This document shows positions 25,582-35,056 of a stretch of 64,000 nucleotides of DNA, in pieces. Location: assembly GCA_033855775.1 (NCBI GenBank), contig JAWVFT010000140.1:40229-104228 (forward strand), in the 5' to 3' direction. Position 1 is the stretch's first letter. The number at the start of each line of letters is the position of its first letter. Below the pieces are notes generated by a model, which did not search any database, was not told the origin of the DNA, and was given only the letters and a program-made list of their open reading frames with translations. The translations under genes and the position numbers were made by a program. Source of the stretch: DASVTR01 sp033855775. Lineage in GTDB: Bacteria; Acidobacteriota; Blastocatellia; Pyrinomonadales; Pyrinomonadaceae.

Positions 25582-26205
25582 ATGTTCTCTGACGAGTATG
25601 TTCCGCAATGTGTGCCGGGGGCGCAGGGCTTGCGTCGCCCGTTGCTGGCGTGGGTCAGCGCGTGCGCATTGCTGCTCGTCCTTGTCGGACTGGTTGTCGC
25701 CGCTCCATTGGCCCTCGCGCACGGCCACGGACTTCTGGGGCAAGCGATCTATCAAGCCTTCAGTCGCGTCTGTCATCAAATACCTGAACGCTCGTTCATG
25801 ATTGCGGGCCACCCGTTCGCCGTCTGCGCGCGTTGCGCGGGATTGTATGCGGGGCTGGCGGCGGGCGTTCTGCTCTTTCCACTCGTGCGCTCGCTGCGAA
25901 GCACGGAGACGCCCGCACGCATCTGGCTGTTCATCGCCGCCGCGCCGACCGCGCTCGATTTTTCACTCGGCTTTCTGGGCGTCTGGCCGAACACGCATTT
26001 CTCGCGCGCCGCGACGGGCGCGCTGCTCGGAGCGGTCGCGGCGTTCTTCATCGTCCCCGGTCTGGTGGACTTGAGCCGGATGACCCGTCGGCGTTTCGCA
26101 GGACGCGACAACGCTCGCGAAGAGCCGGAGCGAAAGTTGACAGCCGCAGCCTCCGGGCAGCAGAGCGCGCAGAGCGATTACAGTTGGCCCTCAAGCCGCA
26201 TTTGA
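25582..26205 (+). CDS. DUF2085 membrane protein
   Basis: The 207-residue protein has about four transmembrane segments. Its core matches the DUF2085 pattern FSRVCHQIPERSF followed by GHPFAVCARCAGLYAGL, with conserved Cys and His residues near 62-85 that could bind a metal. No biochemical role is established for the family. The C-terminal ~40 residues are polar. It lies between glpX (82 bases upstream) and the zinc-ribbon protein (40 bases downstream) on the same strand. Confidence 0.8.
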   Translation: MFSDEYVPQCVPGAQGLRRPLLAWVSACALLLVLVGLVVAAPLALAHGHGLLGQAIYQAFSRVCHQIPERSFMIAGHPFAVCARCAGLYAGLAAGVLLFPLVRSLRSTETPARIWLFIAAAPTALDFSLGFLGVWPNTHFSRAATGALLGAVAAFFIVPGLVDLSRMTRRRFAGRDNAREEPERKLTAAASGQQSAQSDYSWPSSRI

Positions 26206-26245
26206 CGAGTCTGACCGCATTGGTCAAAACAAAGGGAGACTGAAG

Positions 26246-26986
26246 ATGAAACGTTGCCCTACCTGCGACCGCACCTACTCGGACGAGCAAGTCTTCTGCT
26301 CGATAGACGGCGCGACGCTCGTCGAGAGCATGTCGCAAGAGAGCAGAGAAGCCGCGCCCGATTATTCAGCGACGCCCGGCATCAACACTCCGCCGCCGCC
26401 GACACAAGCCTCCGGCCCCGGCGCGATGCCCGGCTACCAGCCGCCGCCACCGCCGGGAATGTTTCCGCCTCCGTCCAGCCACCCGTCAACGGCCACGGGG
26501 TCTGCCGGCAAACTGCAACCGGCTTTAATCGGCGGCGTCATGATTGGAGTCTTGTCCATCGGCACGCAGATGATTCCGGTTCCGGCGGCTTCATGGTGTT
26601 GCTGTTTGTGGGGCGCGCTCGGCGGCGTCGTGGCGGTTTACCTTTACGTCAAACGCTCGCCCGTGCCGGTGCGGGTTGGCGATGGAGCAATTCTGGGCCT
26701 GATGGCCGGAGGCATCGGCGCGCTCGTCTACGCTCTGATTGCGCTGCCCATCACGTACTTCGTCGTTGACCCGGAACAGCTTCAGTCATTGATTGAGGCG
26801 CGCTTGCGCCGCTCCGGTTCGCAGTTTGACATCCGGCCTTACTGGGGCTGGCTGCTGCTGCTCGGCGTCATCATTCAGGGCTGTTTCCTAGCCGTGTTGT
26901 CGCTCCTCGGCGGCCTCCTCGGCGTCCCCATCTTCGAGAAGCGCAAAGCGGAGCCTGCGCCGCCACCGCCGCCGCAATATTCTTAA
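26246..26986 (+). CDS. Zinc-ribbon, proline-rich membrane protein (paralogue 1)
   Basis: The N-terminal 25 residues form a zinc ribbon (MKRCPTCDRTYSDEQVFC...DG). A Pro/Gly/Ser-rich linker of about 70 residues follows (PPPPTQASGPGAMPGYQPPP), then four hydrophobic segments between about 95 and 235, including a Cys-rich turn (WCCCLWG). The C-terminus is again proline-rich. The first 20 residues are close to those of the protein at 60589. Function unknown; the layout suggests a membrane protein with a cytosolic metal-binding head. GGGAG precedes the ATG. Confidence 0.78.
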   Translation: MKRCPTCDRTYSDEQVFCSIDGATLVESMSQESREAAPDYSATPGINTPPPPTQASGPGAMPGYQPPPPPGMFPPPSSHPSTATGSAGKLQPALIGGVMIGVLSIGTQMIPVPAASWCCCLWGALGGVVAVYLYVKRSPVPVRVGDGAILGLMAGGIGALVYALIALPITYFVVDPEQLQSLIEARLRRSGSQFDIRPYWGWLLLLGVIIQGCFLAVLSLLGGLLGVPIFEKRKAEPAPPPPPQYS

Positions 26987-26988
26987 GA

Positions 26989-27071
26989 CTGTCCAAAGTC
27001 GAAAGTCCAAAGTCCAAAGTCAGGAGCAAGGGTTTTGACCTTGGATTTTGGACTTTCGACTTTGGACTTTG
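26989..27071 (+). repeat. GTCCAAAG hairpin repeat, copy 1
   Basis: GTCCAAAGTCGAAAGTCCA (26991-27009) has a perfect 19-base reverse complement at 27049-27067. The unusual CGA word in the left arm is mirrored as TCG in the right. It follows the stop of the zinc-ribbon gene by two bases. The rest of the gap before the glycosyltransferase (27072-27285) shows nothing further. Confidence 0.9.
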
Positions 27072-27285
27072 AGCCTTTCGGTTAATTTGCGTCGGGCATC
27101 CTGAGAGGTTACAATCTGCGTCTTAATGCGGGCAGCGCGGGGCGCTTTTGAAGAGGCCGTTGCGCTGCTCGTTTCATGTCACGGCGGGCGCGCTCATGAA
27201 GGCTTGAACTGGCGCGTCATCTCGATTTTTATCGCTCGAACGTTCTACTGGACGAGCGCCAGTTCTCTTTGCGGATTTGATTGCT

Positions 27286-28914
27286 ATGTCTCTGCATGCT
27301 CCGGCGGCCCTGCTGTTCTCGAACGACCTCTGCGAGAGGTTCCCTAGCTTTTGCGAGTCGGTTTATAAAACCGCTGGCAACATCAGCCCGCTCTATCATC
27401 TCGACGCGATTGACTGGACGATTCTCACGCTCTACTTCAGCGTCCTCATCGTGCTCTCGATTTACGGCGGCTACCGCATCAAGCAGGTGATTGACTTCTG
27501 GCGTTATCGCAAGCTCGGCCCCACGCCGAAAGCGCGCTTCAGCGAAGAGACTTTGCCGCTCATCACCGTGCAGTTGCCGCTCTTTAACGAGATGTACGTC
27601 GTCGAGCGATTGCTCAAAGCGATTACCGAGATTGACTACCCGCGCGAGCGTCTGGAAATTCAAGTTCTGGACGACTCGACAGACGAGACGGTCAGGATTG
27701 CCGGCGCGACCGTCGAGCATTACCGCGCGCAGGGCTTCGACGTTCACTACATTCATCGCACAGACCGCACGGGCTTCAAGGCGGGCGCGCTTGAGAACGG
27801 GCTGAAGACCGCGAAGGGCGAGTTGGCCGCCATCTTCGATGCGGACTTTGTGCCGAAGCCGGATTGCCTGCGCAAGCTCGTCCACTATTTTACAGACCCG
27901 ACGGTCGGCTGCGCGCAGATGCGTTGGTCGCACATCAACGGCTCCTACAATCTGCTGACGCGCCTGCAAACCATCATGCTCGACGGCCACTTCGTCGTCG
28001 AGCAGACGGTCAGGAATCGCACGGGCGGCTTCTTCAACTTCAACGGGACGGCCGGCATCTGGCGGCGCAAGGCCATCGAGATGAGCGGCGGCTGGCAGCA
28101 CGACACTTTGACGGAAGACACAGACCTCTCTTTCCGCGCGCAGTTGATGGGCTGGCGGTTCGTCTATCTGCTGGACGAAGACGCGCCTTCGGAGATTCCG
28201 GTCGAGATTAACGCCTTCAAGGCTCAACAGCGTCGTTGGGCGAAGGGCGTGATGCAGGTCGGCCTCAAGCTCTATAAGCGCATCTGGTTCGCGCCCTTGC
28301 CGCTGCGCGTCAAGCTTGAGATGTTCTTTCGCTTGACGGGCAACATCAGCTACCCTTTGATGATTCTCGTCAGCTTCCTGCAATTCCCGCTCTTGCTCGT
28401 GCGCTACCAGCAGGGCTTTTATCATTTGATGGTCTTCGACGTTCCGCTGCTCTTCTTCTCCACGCTCTCGGTCGTCTTCTTTTACGGCACGGGCGTCTGG
28501 TACCTGGACGAGCGGCGCCGCTCAAGGCTGCTTCATCTGCCGCTCGTGATGGCTCTCGGCATCGGCCTCGCCTTCTCGAACGCGCGGGCCGTGATTGAAG
28601 CTCTGGCGGGCTACCAGACGGAGTTTGTCCGCACGCCGAAGTATCAGGTCGAGCAGGCTTCGGACGAGACATGGAAGCGCAAGAAATATAAACGCAAGGG
28701 CGGCTGGCTGCCGCTGCTTGAGTTGGCCTTCGCTTTCTATTTTCTGCTCGCCATGCTCTACGCCGTGCGCTTTCACATGTGGGGGACGCTGCCCTTCATG
28801 CTGTTGTTCTTTTTCGGCTACGGCTACATGGGTTTGATGAGCTTGCTGCAAACGTCTGGCGGGCAACGCCTACAGGCTTTGTGGCGCCCGCGCGCCGCGC
28901 AACGTAGCGCCTGA
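27286..28914 (+). CDS. Processive family 2 glycosyltransferase (cellulose-synthase-like)
   Basis: Such membrane enzymes polymerise or transfer sugars from nucleotide sugars. The 542-residue protein has a GT2 catalytic domain at about 75-330 with LPLFNE, VLDDSTDET, FDADFVP, TEDTDLSFRAQ and the processive QQRRWAKG motif. There is one hydrophobic segment before it (LTLYFSVLIVLSIYGGY) and about four to six after it. Processive GT2 enzymes of this type make cellulose, glucomannan or similar polymers, or a glucosylceramide-like product. No BcsB or PilZ partner is adjacent. I prefer ATG 27286 over TTG 27277. Neither has a good ribosome-binding site. Confidence 0.88.
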   Translation: MSLHAPAALLFSNDLCERFPSFCESVYKTAGNISPLYHLDAIDWTILTLYFSVLIVLSIYGGYRIKQVIDFWRYRKLGPTPKARFSEETLPLITVQLPLFNEMYVVERLLKAITEIDYPRERLEIQVLDDSTDETVRIAGATVEHYRAQGFDVHYIHRTDRTGFKAGALENGLKTAKGELAAIFDADFVPKPDCLRKLVHYFTDPTVGCAQMRWSHINGSYNLLTRLQTIMLDGHFVVEQTVRNRTGGFFNFNGTAGIWRRKAIEMSGGWQHDTLTEDTDLSFRAQLMGWRFVYLLDEDAPSEIPVEINAFKAQQRRWAKGVMQVGLKLYKRIWFAPLPLRVKLEMFFRLTGNISYPLMILVSFLQFPLLLVRYQQGFYHLMVFDVPLLFFSTLSVVFFYGTGVWYLDERRRSRLLHLPLVMALGIGLAFSNARAVIEALAGYQTEFVRTPKYQVEQASDETWKRKKYKRKGGWLPLLELAFAFYFLLAMLYAVRFHMWGTLPFMLLFFFGYGYMGLMSLLQTSGGQRLQALWRPRAAQRSA

Positions 28915-28976
28915 AGTTCAGGAACTAAATTACAGCTTCTCTCGTAGAACAACCCGATTAAAGGAGACTAAGGTTT

Positions 28977-29348
28977 ATGAAACGGATACTCGTTGCCATC
29001 CTCTGTGTCATCGCGCTCGCGCCCGCAGGCTACAGCCTGACGGCCAAACGCAACCTGCAAGAGAAACCCTCGCAGGAAGAGAAGGACAAGAAAGCCTACG
29101 ACGTTTACGTCGGGCAGTATGAAGTCGCCAAGGATTTTGTCCTGACCATCACAAACGAGGACGGCAAGTTGATGGGACAACCGAGCGGCGACGAGAAAGT
29201 CGAGTTCAAGCCCGCAGAGACGGTCGAAACGTTCTTCTCGGCGACAGTCAAAGCGCATCTCAAGTTCGCCAAAAACGACAAGAACGAAGTCAATGGCGTC
29301 CTCGTCTCGATTGGCGGCAAAGATTACTGGGCCAAGAAAATCAAGTAA
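28977..29348 (+). CDS. Small secreted protein with DUF3471-like domain
   Basis: The 123-residue product has a signal peptide (MKRILVAILCVIALAPAGYS) and one beta domain resembling DUF3471: YVGQYEVAKDFVLTITNEDG, then KLMGQ and FFSATVKAHLKFAKND. This domain is often appended to serine beta-lactamase-like proteins and probably binds ligands in the periplasm. Here it stands alone. AAAGGAG precedes the ATG. The exported aminopeptidase gene begins 26 bases downstream, so the two probably form an operon. Confidence 0.75.
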   Translation: MKRILVAILCVIALAPAGYSLTAKRNLQEKPSQEEKDKKAYDVYVGQYEVAKDFVLTITNEDGKLMGQPSGDEKVEFKPAETVETFFSATVKAHLKFAKNDKNEVNGVLVSIGGKDYWAKKIK

Positions 29349-29374
29349 CACGCAGAAGGCTGGACAGACTCGTC

Positions 29375-30808
29375 ATGAAACTCAAGCGGCGGTTGCTGCT
29401 CTCAACGCTTCTCTGTCTCTCTTTGTTCGCTTCGTTGCCGCTCGGCGCGATGAGGGCGGCGCGCGGCGGCTCCGTCGATTTCTGGGACGAGCCGGGCGTG
29501 CGCCTGCTCAATCAACCGCTCGCGGAATATCACGAGCGGCGGCAGAAGTTGCTGAGCCAGATTAAGGACGGCGTGGTCGTCATCCTCGGCAATGTCGAAG
29601 AGGACGCCGGGATAGAAGCGCGCTATCGCCAGAACAACTGGATGGCTTACCTGACCGGCGTGCGCACGCCCGGCTCCGCCGTGATGCTCGTGCCGCAAGG
29701 CTTGCCGTCGGAGAACGGCGCGCGCGAGATTGTCTTTATCCCGCCGCGCAATCTTTTCGCGGAGCGTTGGACGGGCGTGCAGCAAGCTCCGGGCGAGGAG
29801 ACGGCCAAAGCCTTCGGCGTCGAGCGCGTGCTCTCATACAAAGACGACCTCTGGCCGAAGCTGAAGGAAGCCGCCGCCCTGCCCACCTTCAAAAACTCGC
29901 AGGGGCAGAGCGTGATGAAGCTCTACACGCTGGCACCCAGGGCGCCCGCCAACGGCTATGTGCGCGAGTATGAATTTGTCGAGCGAGCGCGCAAAGAGTT
30001 GCCGGGCGTCGAGATTGTCAGCGGCGAGGCTTCAATCCTCGACCGCATCGGCGAGATGCGAAAAATTAAATCGCCCGTCGAAATCGCTCTGCTTCAAAAA
30101 GCGATTGACATCACAGGCGAAGCCCAACACGACATCGTGAGCCATCTCAAGCCGGGGATGTACGAGTATGAAGTGCAGGCTTTGCTCGAAGCCGCCTTCA
30201 TGCGCAACGGGGCCGAGCGTCCCGGCTTTCCTTCAATCGTCGGCAGCGGGATTTATTCGACCATCCTGCACTACAGTGAGAATCACAAAAAGATTGACGA
30301 CGGCGACCTCGTTGTCTGCGACATCGGCGCGGAGTATTCGCTCTACACCGCGGACATCACGCGCACCTATCCGGCCAACGGCAAGTTCACTGAACGCCAG
30401 CGCGCCATCTATAACCTCGTGCTCGACACGCAGACGGCAGCCGCCGCCTACTGGAAGCCTGGCATGACGCACGACGACTTACAGACGTTTGCGAAGCAAT
30501 ACCTGCGCAAGAGTCCGCTCAGGGCGCGCGACGCGGACGGCAAAGAGTACACGATGGATCACTTCTACATACACAGCCTCGGCCACTGGCTCGGCATGGA
30601 AGTGCATGACGTTGGCGACTACGCGCTGCCGATTGTTCCCGGCGCGGTCTTCACCATCGAACCCGGCGTCTACATTCAGACGGAAAAGCTCGGCGTCCGC
30701 ATCGAAGACGACTACGTTATCGCGCCCGACAACACCATCCGCAAACTCTCCGCCAAGATTCCCTCCGCGCCCGATGACATCGAGCGACTGATGGCGATGA
30801 AGCGATAA
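29375..30808 (+). CDS. Exported Xaa-Pro aminopeptidase (M24B)
   Basis: The enzyme removes N-terminal residues preceding proline. The 477-residue protein has a signal peptide (LLLSTLLCLSLFASLPLGA), an aminopeptidase-P N-terminal domain at about 45-200 (YLTGVRTPGSAVMLVP) and a pita-bread catalytic domain. All five metal ligands are recognisable: D in VCDIGAEY, D in YTADITRTYP, H in HSLGHWLGMEVHDVG, E in FTIEPGVY and E in VRIEDDYVI. PepP is normally cytosolic; the leader indicates a periplasmic enzyme for peptide scavenging. A repeat block starts right after the stop. Confidence 0.92.
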   Translation: MKLKRRLLLSTLLCLSLFASLPLGAMRAARGGSVDFWDEPGVRLLNQPLAEYHERRQKLLSQIKDGVVVILGNVEEDAGIEARYRQNNWMAYLTGVRTPGSAVMLVPQGLPSENGAREIVFIPPRNLFAERWTGVQQAPGEETAKAFGVERVLSYKDDLWPKLKEAAALPTFKNSQGQSVMKLYTLAPRAPANGYVREYEFVERARKELPGVEIVSGEASILDRIGEMRKIKSPVEIALLQKAIDITGEAQHDIVSHLKPGMYEYEVQALLEAAFMRNGAERPGFPSIVGSGIYSTILHYSENHKKIDDGDLVVCDIGAEYSLYTADITRTYPANGKFTERQRAIYNLVLDTQTAAAAYWKPGMTHDDLQTFAKQYLRKSPLRARDADGKEYTMDHFYIHSLGHWLGMEVHDVGDYALPIVPGAVFTIEPGVYIQTEKLGVRIEDDYVIAPDNTIRKLSAKIPSAPDDIERLMAMKR

Positions 30809-30809
30809 G

Positions 30810-31031
30810 AGATGCAGGGACGAGACGCGGAGACCGAGGCGACGCGGGGACGCGGCGAAGAAGTTAAGACAAGAAACGTTGTGACGTTACTGACTTAACT
30901 TCTTCGCCGCGTCTCTGCATCAGCTATCTCTTCGCCGTGTCGCCGCGCCAGCTATTTCTTCGTCGCGTTTCTGCGGAGCGCTGCCCCTTATTTGTTCGCC
31001 GCGTCTCCGCGTCTCCGCGTCCCCGCGTCTC
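30810..31031 (+). repeat. GACGCGGAGAC/GTCTCCGCGTC word-repeat block
   Basis: GCGGCGAAGAAGTTAAG (30852-30868) pairs perfectly with CTTAACTTCTTCGCCGC (30894-30910). The outer left words (GACGCGGAGAC, GACGCGGGGACGCGG) are complemented by several right-hand words at 30905-31031, ending CTCCGCGTCCCCGCGTCTC. It occupies most of the 387-base gap before the TonB receptor gene. The remaining 31032-31195 has only an AGAGGA ribosome-binding site. Confidence 0.85.
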
Positions 31032-31195
31032 TTCTTCACTCTTGCTTTGCGCGCTGCTTCTGCACTAATATCCGGGCGTCCCGGACGGCCTTCGTGCAAC
31101 TCTTCTTCGTTTAGTCTCAATAAAGTCTCGGCGCGAATCCACAATTGTTCGGGCGTGAAGCTCATCCCATTTCGTCCGTCCACCAGAGGAATAAT

Positions 31196-34100
31196 ATGTT
31201 GAAGACATTCACCCCCGTTGCGGCCAGACTGTTTGCGCTCATCGCTGGCTTGCTGCTCTTGACGGCCAGCGTCTGCGCGCAATCGCAGGCGACGACCGGC
31301 AATATCGAAGGCCGCGTGCTAGACCCCAACGAAGCGGCGATTCCAAGCGCGACCGTCACGGCCCTCAACGAAGCGACCGGCCTGGAGAAGACCGCGAACG
31401 CCGACGATGAAGGAAATTTTCGCTTGATTCTGCTTCCGCCGGGCAGCTACACGGTGCGCGCGACCGCCGCGAATTTCGCGCAGTTCGAGTTGCAGCATGT
31501 GCCTGTGACGGTCGGCGGCAAGACGCCGCTCGATGTCAAGCTCGGCGTCGGCAGCGTCAAAAGCGAGATACTTATCGCGGACGAACTGCCCGTCGTCGAA
31601 ACGACGCGCACGTCCGTCGCCACGACCGTCAATCAACGCGCCGTCGAAAATCTTCCGGTCAATGGACGCAACTATCTTGACTTCGCCACCTTGACGCCCG
31701 GCGTTGTCCGCGACCCGACGCGCGACGGCGACCTCTCCGTCGGCGGACAGAAGGGGACGCTCAACAACTTGCAGGTTGACGGCGCAGACAATAACAACAC
31801 CTTCTTCGGTCAGGCGTTCGGGCGCACGGGCGTTCGCCCGCCGTATCAATTCTCCGAAGAATCCGTGCAGGAATTTCAGGTCAATCAAAATGGTTTCTCC
31901 GCCGAGTTCGGGCGCGCGGGCGGGGCCGTCATCAACGTCGTCACGCGCTCCGGCACGAACCGGTTTCACGGCGGCGGCTTTGAATATTTCCGCGACGAAT
32001 CCTTGAACGCTAACACGCCGAACTTGAAGGCGACGCAGGCCCAACAGTTTCAACTCGGCCTTCGCGCGGACAACAACAAACGCCCGCCTTCGCAGATTAA
32101 CCAGTTCGGCGGACGCCTCGGCGGGCCAATCGTCAAGAATCGCGCCTTCTTCTTTTTCACCTACGACGGCCAGCGACAGAAGCTCCCGAATCCGGTCGAG
32201 CCGCCAAACTTTTTCACCGCCGCCGCCGCCACCGCGCGCCCGCTCCTGACGCCGCTCATCGGAACCTATCAGGTCAACCGCGATCAGGATGTCTTTCTCG
32301 TCAAGGGCGACATCCTCATCAACAACAGCAACAACCTGAGCTTGCGCTTCAACAAGCAAAACTTCACGGGCGTCAACAACGAGTTCACAGGCCCGCTCGC
32401 TGTCGAAGAGCATTCCGGCAACAGCCTTGCCCGCACATACACTTTCTCCGGCACGCTCGCTTCGACTCTTTCAACTTCCATCGTCAACGAACTGCGCTTC
32501 CAGTTTGCGCGCGACAAAGAGCCGGGCGAAGCCAACTCCGACCAGCCCGAATCTCAGATTCAAACTGGCCAGGGCTTCCTGCTCATCGGTCGCAACAACT
32601 TCAGCCCGCGCGAGACGACCATCAAGCGAGCGCAGTTTATTGATAACGTCTCCATCGTTCGCGGTCGCCACAATTTCAAGACCGGACTCGATTTCAACTT
32701 CGACCGCATCTTCAATTTCTTCCCCGGCTTTTTCACGGGCCAGTACACGTTCAATTCCTACGCGGACTTTGCCGCCAATCGTCCCGCGCGCTTCCAGCAA
32801 CGCTTCGGCGTTCCCGGCACGAGCGGCGCGACGACCGAGCCAAACAGTTCCGACTACTCCGGCTTCTTTCAAGACGACTGGCGCGTCACGCCGAAGCTAA
32901 CCATCAACGCGGGGCTTCGCTACGATTATCAAGCCCTTGCGAGTCCGCCGCTGCGCAACCCGGACCCCGCGCTCCTGGCCGTTGGCTTCGACACCAGCCG
33001 CCAGCCGAAGGACAGCAACAACTTCTCGCCGCGCTTCGGCTTCAGCTATGCCTTCGATGACAAGTCCGTGCTGCGCGGCGGCTACGGGCTCTTCTACGGG
33101 CGCACGACGGCCATCGTCCTCGGCACGGCCCACTCCGGCAACGGCATCCAGACGACCGGCGTCAATCTCACTTGCACTACGACGCCCGCGAACCCTTGCC
33201 CCATTTATCCGAACATCTTCACCGCGCAACCCTCCGGCGGCGTGTTGACCTCCGACCTCTTCCTCTTTCCTGAAAACTACCAGCAGCCCTACGTGCAGCA
33301 GGGCCGTCTGGGCTACGAGCGCGAGGTCTTCGCCAATACGAGCCTCTCCGTCACCTATCTCTTCTTTCGCGGCGTGCATCTGACGCGCACGCGCGACGTG
33401 AACCTGCGCCCGCCCGTCGCCACCGCCGCCACCGACCCGACCACCAACCTCACATACTTCATCCAACGCTTTCCCGCGACGCGCCCGCTCACGAGCTACG
33501 GTCGCATCTCTCTCTTCGAGAGCACGGGCAATTCGCTCTACAACGGTCTGGCGACACAACTGCAACGACGCTTCAGCCGTGGCTTGCAGTTCACAGTCTC
33601 TTACACTTACTCGTTCGCTCTTGACGACAAGCCTGACCAGACGGCGGTTGTTCCCGGCGGCGGCGACGATGCCAAGGTCGTGCAGAACTCCTTCGACATC
33701 CGCGACGATTTCCGCGCGGCGGACGCAGACCTGCGCCACCGTCTCGTCATCAGCCCCGTCTACGAACTCGGTCGCTACAAGAGCGACAACGCTATCTTGC
33801 GCGCGCTTCTGAGCGACTACACTTTCTCCGGCATCGCGCAACTGCAAGCCGGCTTCGCTTATTCGGCGACCATTGGCGCAGACTTGAACCGCGACGGCAA
33901 CGCGCGCAACGACCGCGTGCCTTCCTCGGCGCGCAACTCCTTTCGCACGCCAGCCACATACCAATTCGACGCGCGCATAACGCGCAACATCCGCCTCGGC
34001 GAAGAAAGACGCCTGCGCTTCATCGTCGAAGGCTTCAACATCTTCAACCGCGCCAACATCGCCACCGTCAACACCAACTTCTTCAGCACGTTTACTGCCA

Positions 34101-34213
34101 ACGCCGACGGCACGTTGCGCTTTACTCTGCCAGCCGCCAGCGGCGCCTTCGGACTGCCGCGAACGTTTCTCTCCTCGCGCCAGCTTCAACTGGCCATCAA
34201 GTTCGATTTCTAA
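31196..34213 (+). CDS. Oar-type TonB-dependent receptor with carboxypeptidase-regulatory domain
   Basis: This is a large outer-membrane beta-barrel of the kind abundant in Acidobacteriota, probably importing or binding large substrates. I start at ATG 31196 after AGAGGA; the longer frame begins without one. The 1,005-residue product has a signal peptide (LFALIAGLLLLTASVCAQ) and a CarboxypepD_reg-like domain at about 25-110 (GRVLDPNEAAIPSATVTALN). A plug-like region follows at about 120-250 (NLPVNGRNYLDFATLTPGV, then GGAVINVVTRSGTN), then a long barrel whose last strand ends RQLQLAIKFDF, an aromatic terminus typical of outer-membrane proteins. No TonB box is obvious. The ligand is unknown. Confidence 0.9.
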   Translation: MLKTFTPVAARLFALIAGLLLLTASVCAQSQATTGNIEGRVLDPNEAAIPSATVTALNEATGLEKTANADDEGNFRLILLPPGSYTVRATAANFAQFELQHVPVTVGGKTPLDVKLGVGSVKSEILIADELPVVETTRTSVATTVNQRAVENLPVNGRNYLDFATLTPGVVRDPTRDGDLSVGGQKGTLNNLQVDGADNNNTFFGQAFGRTGVRPPYQFSEESVQEFQVNQNGFSAEFGRAGGAVINVVTRSGTNRFHGGGFEYFRDESLNANTPNLKATQAQQFQLGLRADNNKRPPSQINQFGGRLGGPIVKNRAFFFFTYDGQRQKLPNPVEPPNFFTAAAATARPLLTPLIGTYQVNRDQDVFLVKGDILINNSNNLSLRFNKQNFTGVNNEFTGPLAVEEHSGNSLARTYTFSGTLASTLSTSIVNELRFQFARDKEPGEANSDQPESQIQTGQGFLLIGRNNFSPRETTIKRAQFIDNVSIVRGRHNFKTGLDFNFDRIFNFFPGFFTGQYTFNSYADFAANRPARFQQRFGVPGTSGATTEPNSSDYSGFFQDDWRVTPKLTINAGLRYDYQALASPPLRNPDPALLAVGFDTSRQPKDSNNFSPRFGFSYAFDDKSVLRGGYGLFYGRTTAIVLGTAHSGNGIQTTGVNLTCTTTPANPCPIYPNIFTAQPSGGVLTSDLFLFPENYQQPYVQQGRLGYEREVFANTSLSVTYLFFRGVHLTRTRDVNLRPPVATAATDPTTNLTYFIQRFPATRPLTSYGRISLFESTGNSLYNGLATQLQRRFSRGLQFTVSYTYSFALDDKPDQTAVVPGGGDDAKVVQNSFDIRDDFRAADADLRHRLVISPVYELGRYKSDNAILRALLSDYTFSGIAQLQAGFAYSATIGADLNRDGNARNDRVPSSARNSFRTPATYQFDARITRNIRLGEERRLRFIVEGFNIFNRANIATVNTNFFSTFTANADGTLRFTLPAASGAFGLPRTFLSSRQLQLAIKFDF

Positions 34214-34233
34214 GAGCCGAACTCCGGCAGTCA

Positions 34234-34284
34234 AAAAAAGTTGACGGGCCGCCTTCGTTAGAAAAGCGTCCCGTCAACTTTTTT
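34234..34284. terminator. Bidirectional terminator after the TonB receptor
   Basis: AAAAAAGTTGACGGG (34234-34248) and CCCGTCAACTTTTTT (34270-34284) form a perfect 15-bp stem with A- and T-tracts, serving both convergent genes. Confidence 0.93.
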
Positions 34285-34318
34285 ATCGCTCCGATTTTAT
34301 CTCGCCAACTTCGGGCGG

Positions 34319-35056
34319 CTATCTTCTGTTCGAGTTGAGCAAGCTCAGCAGGGCAAGGAAAATATTGAACGCGTCCAGATAGAGCGAGAGCGCGCCCGCC
34401 ACGTATTCGTTAGTCGGATAGTGGCGAATGATGTTCGACGTGTCGTAGAGCACGAAGCCCGCGAAGAGCAGCAGCGTCACCGCCGAGACGGCGAAGCCGA
34501 GCGCGCTTGAGCCGACGATTAAGATGTTCAGCAGCCCCGCGAGAATGACCACGATTAAGCCCGTCACCATCAACCCGCGCAGAAAACTGAAATCCTTCTT
34601 CGAGACGAACACGTAGGCCGTCAGCCCGCCGAAGATGCCGACCGTCATCAAGCCCGCCTGCCAAATCGAGGCCGGGTTCGTCCGCCCCAACACATAGAGC
34701 AGCGGCGAAATCATCACGCCCGTCAGCGTCGTAAAGCCGAAGAGCGCGGCCAGATTGACGCCCGGCACATGGCGCACAGCCTGCGCGCCCAACACGCCGC
34801 CCATCATCATCAACAGCATGACCCATGGATGCCCGAAGGCGAACTGTAAAACGGGCGGAGAGTTGAGGCCGAGCCATGCTCCGCCGATGGCGAACAGCGT
34901 CGCCGCGAAAAAGAGCGCATAGACTTTGCGTATGAAGCCCAGGCGTTCGCTCAAGCTGGCCTGCGCCGCCGTGCGCGCCGGAAGGCCGCTGCCCGCCGGC
35001 GTCTGCCACGAATGCGGCTCGGAGTAGCGTTGATTTTGAGACCTGAAATCTTTCAT
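34319..35056 (-). CDS. Bax inhibitor-1 / YccA family membrane protein
   Basis: The 245-residue protein has a polar N-terminus of about 40 residues and then seven hydrophobic segments (VYALFFAATLFAIGGAWLGL, VMLLMMMGGVLGAQAV and onward). The C-terminal family signature reads LFAGFVLYDTSNIIRHYPTN followed by AGALSLYLDAFNIFLALLSL, with the Asp pair thought to form a pH-sensitive calcium-leak gate in bacterial BI-1 homologues. YccA in E. coli modulates the FtsH protease. AAGGAA lies upstream of the ATG. Confidence 0.93.
   Translation of the reverse strand: MKDFRSQNQRYSEPHSWQTPAGSGLPARTAAQASLSERLGFIRKVYALFFAATLFAIGGAWLGLNSPPVLQFAFGHPWVMLLMMMGGVLGAQAVRHVPGVNLAALFGFTTLTGVMISPLLYVLGRTNPASIWQAGLMTVGIFGGLTAYVFVSKKDFSFLRGLMVTGLIVVILAGLLNILIVGSSALGFAVSAVTLLLFAGFVLYDTSNIIRHYPTNEYVAGALSLYLDAFNIFLALLSLLNSNRR

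Noticed and set aside
32897..34234. 445-residue minus-strand frame opposite the TonB receptor
   Set aside because: Composition (Arg, Val, Gly, Ala, Glu runs) is that of a codon-shadow, and the plus strand encodes a clear outer-membrane barrel.
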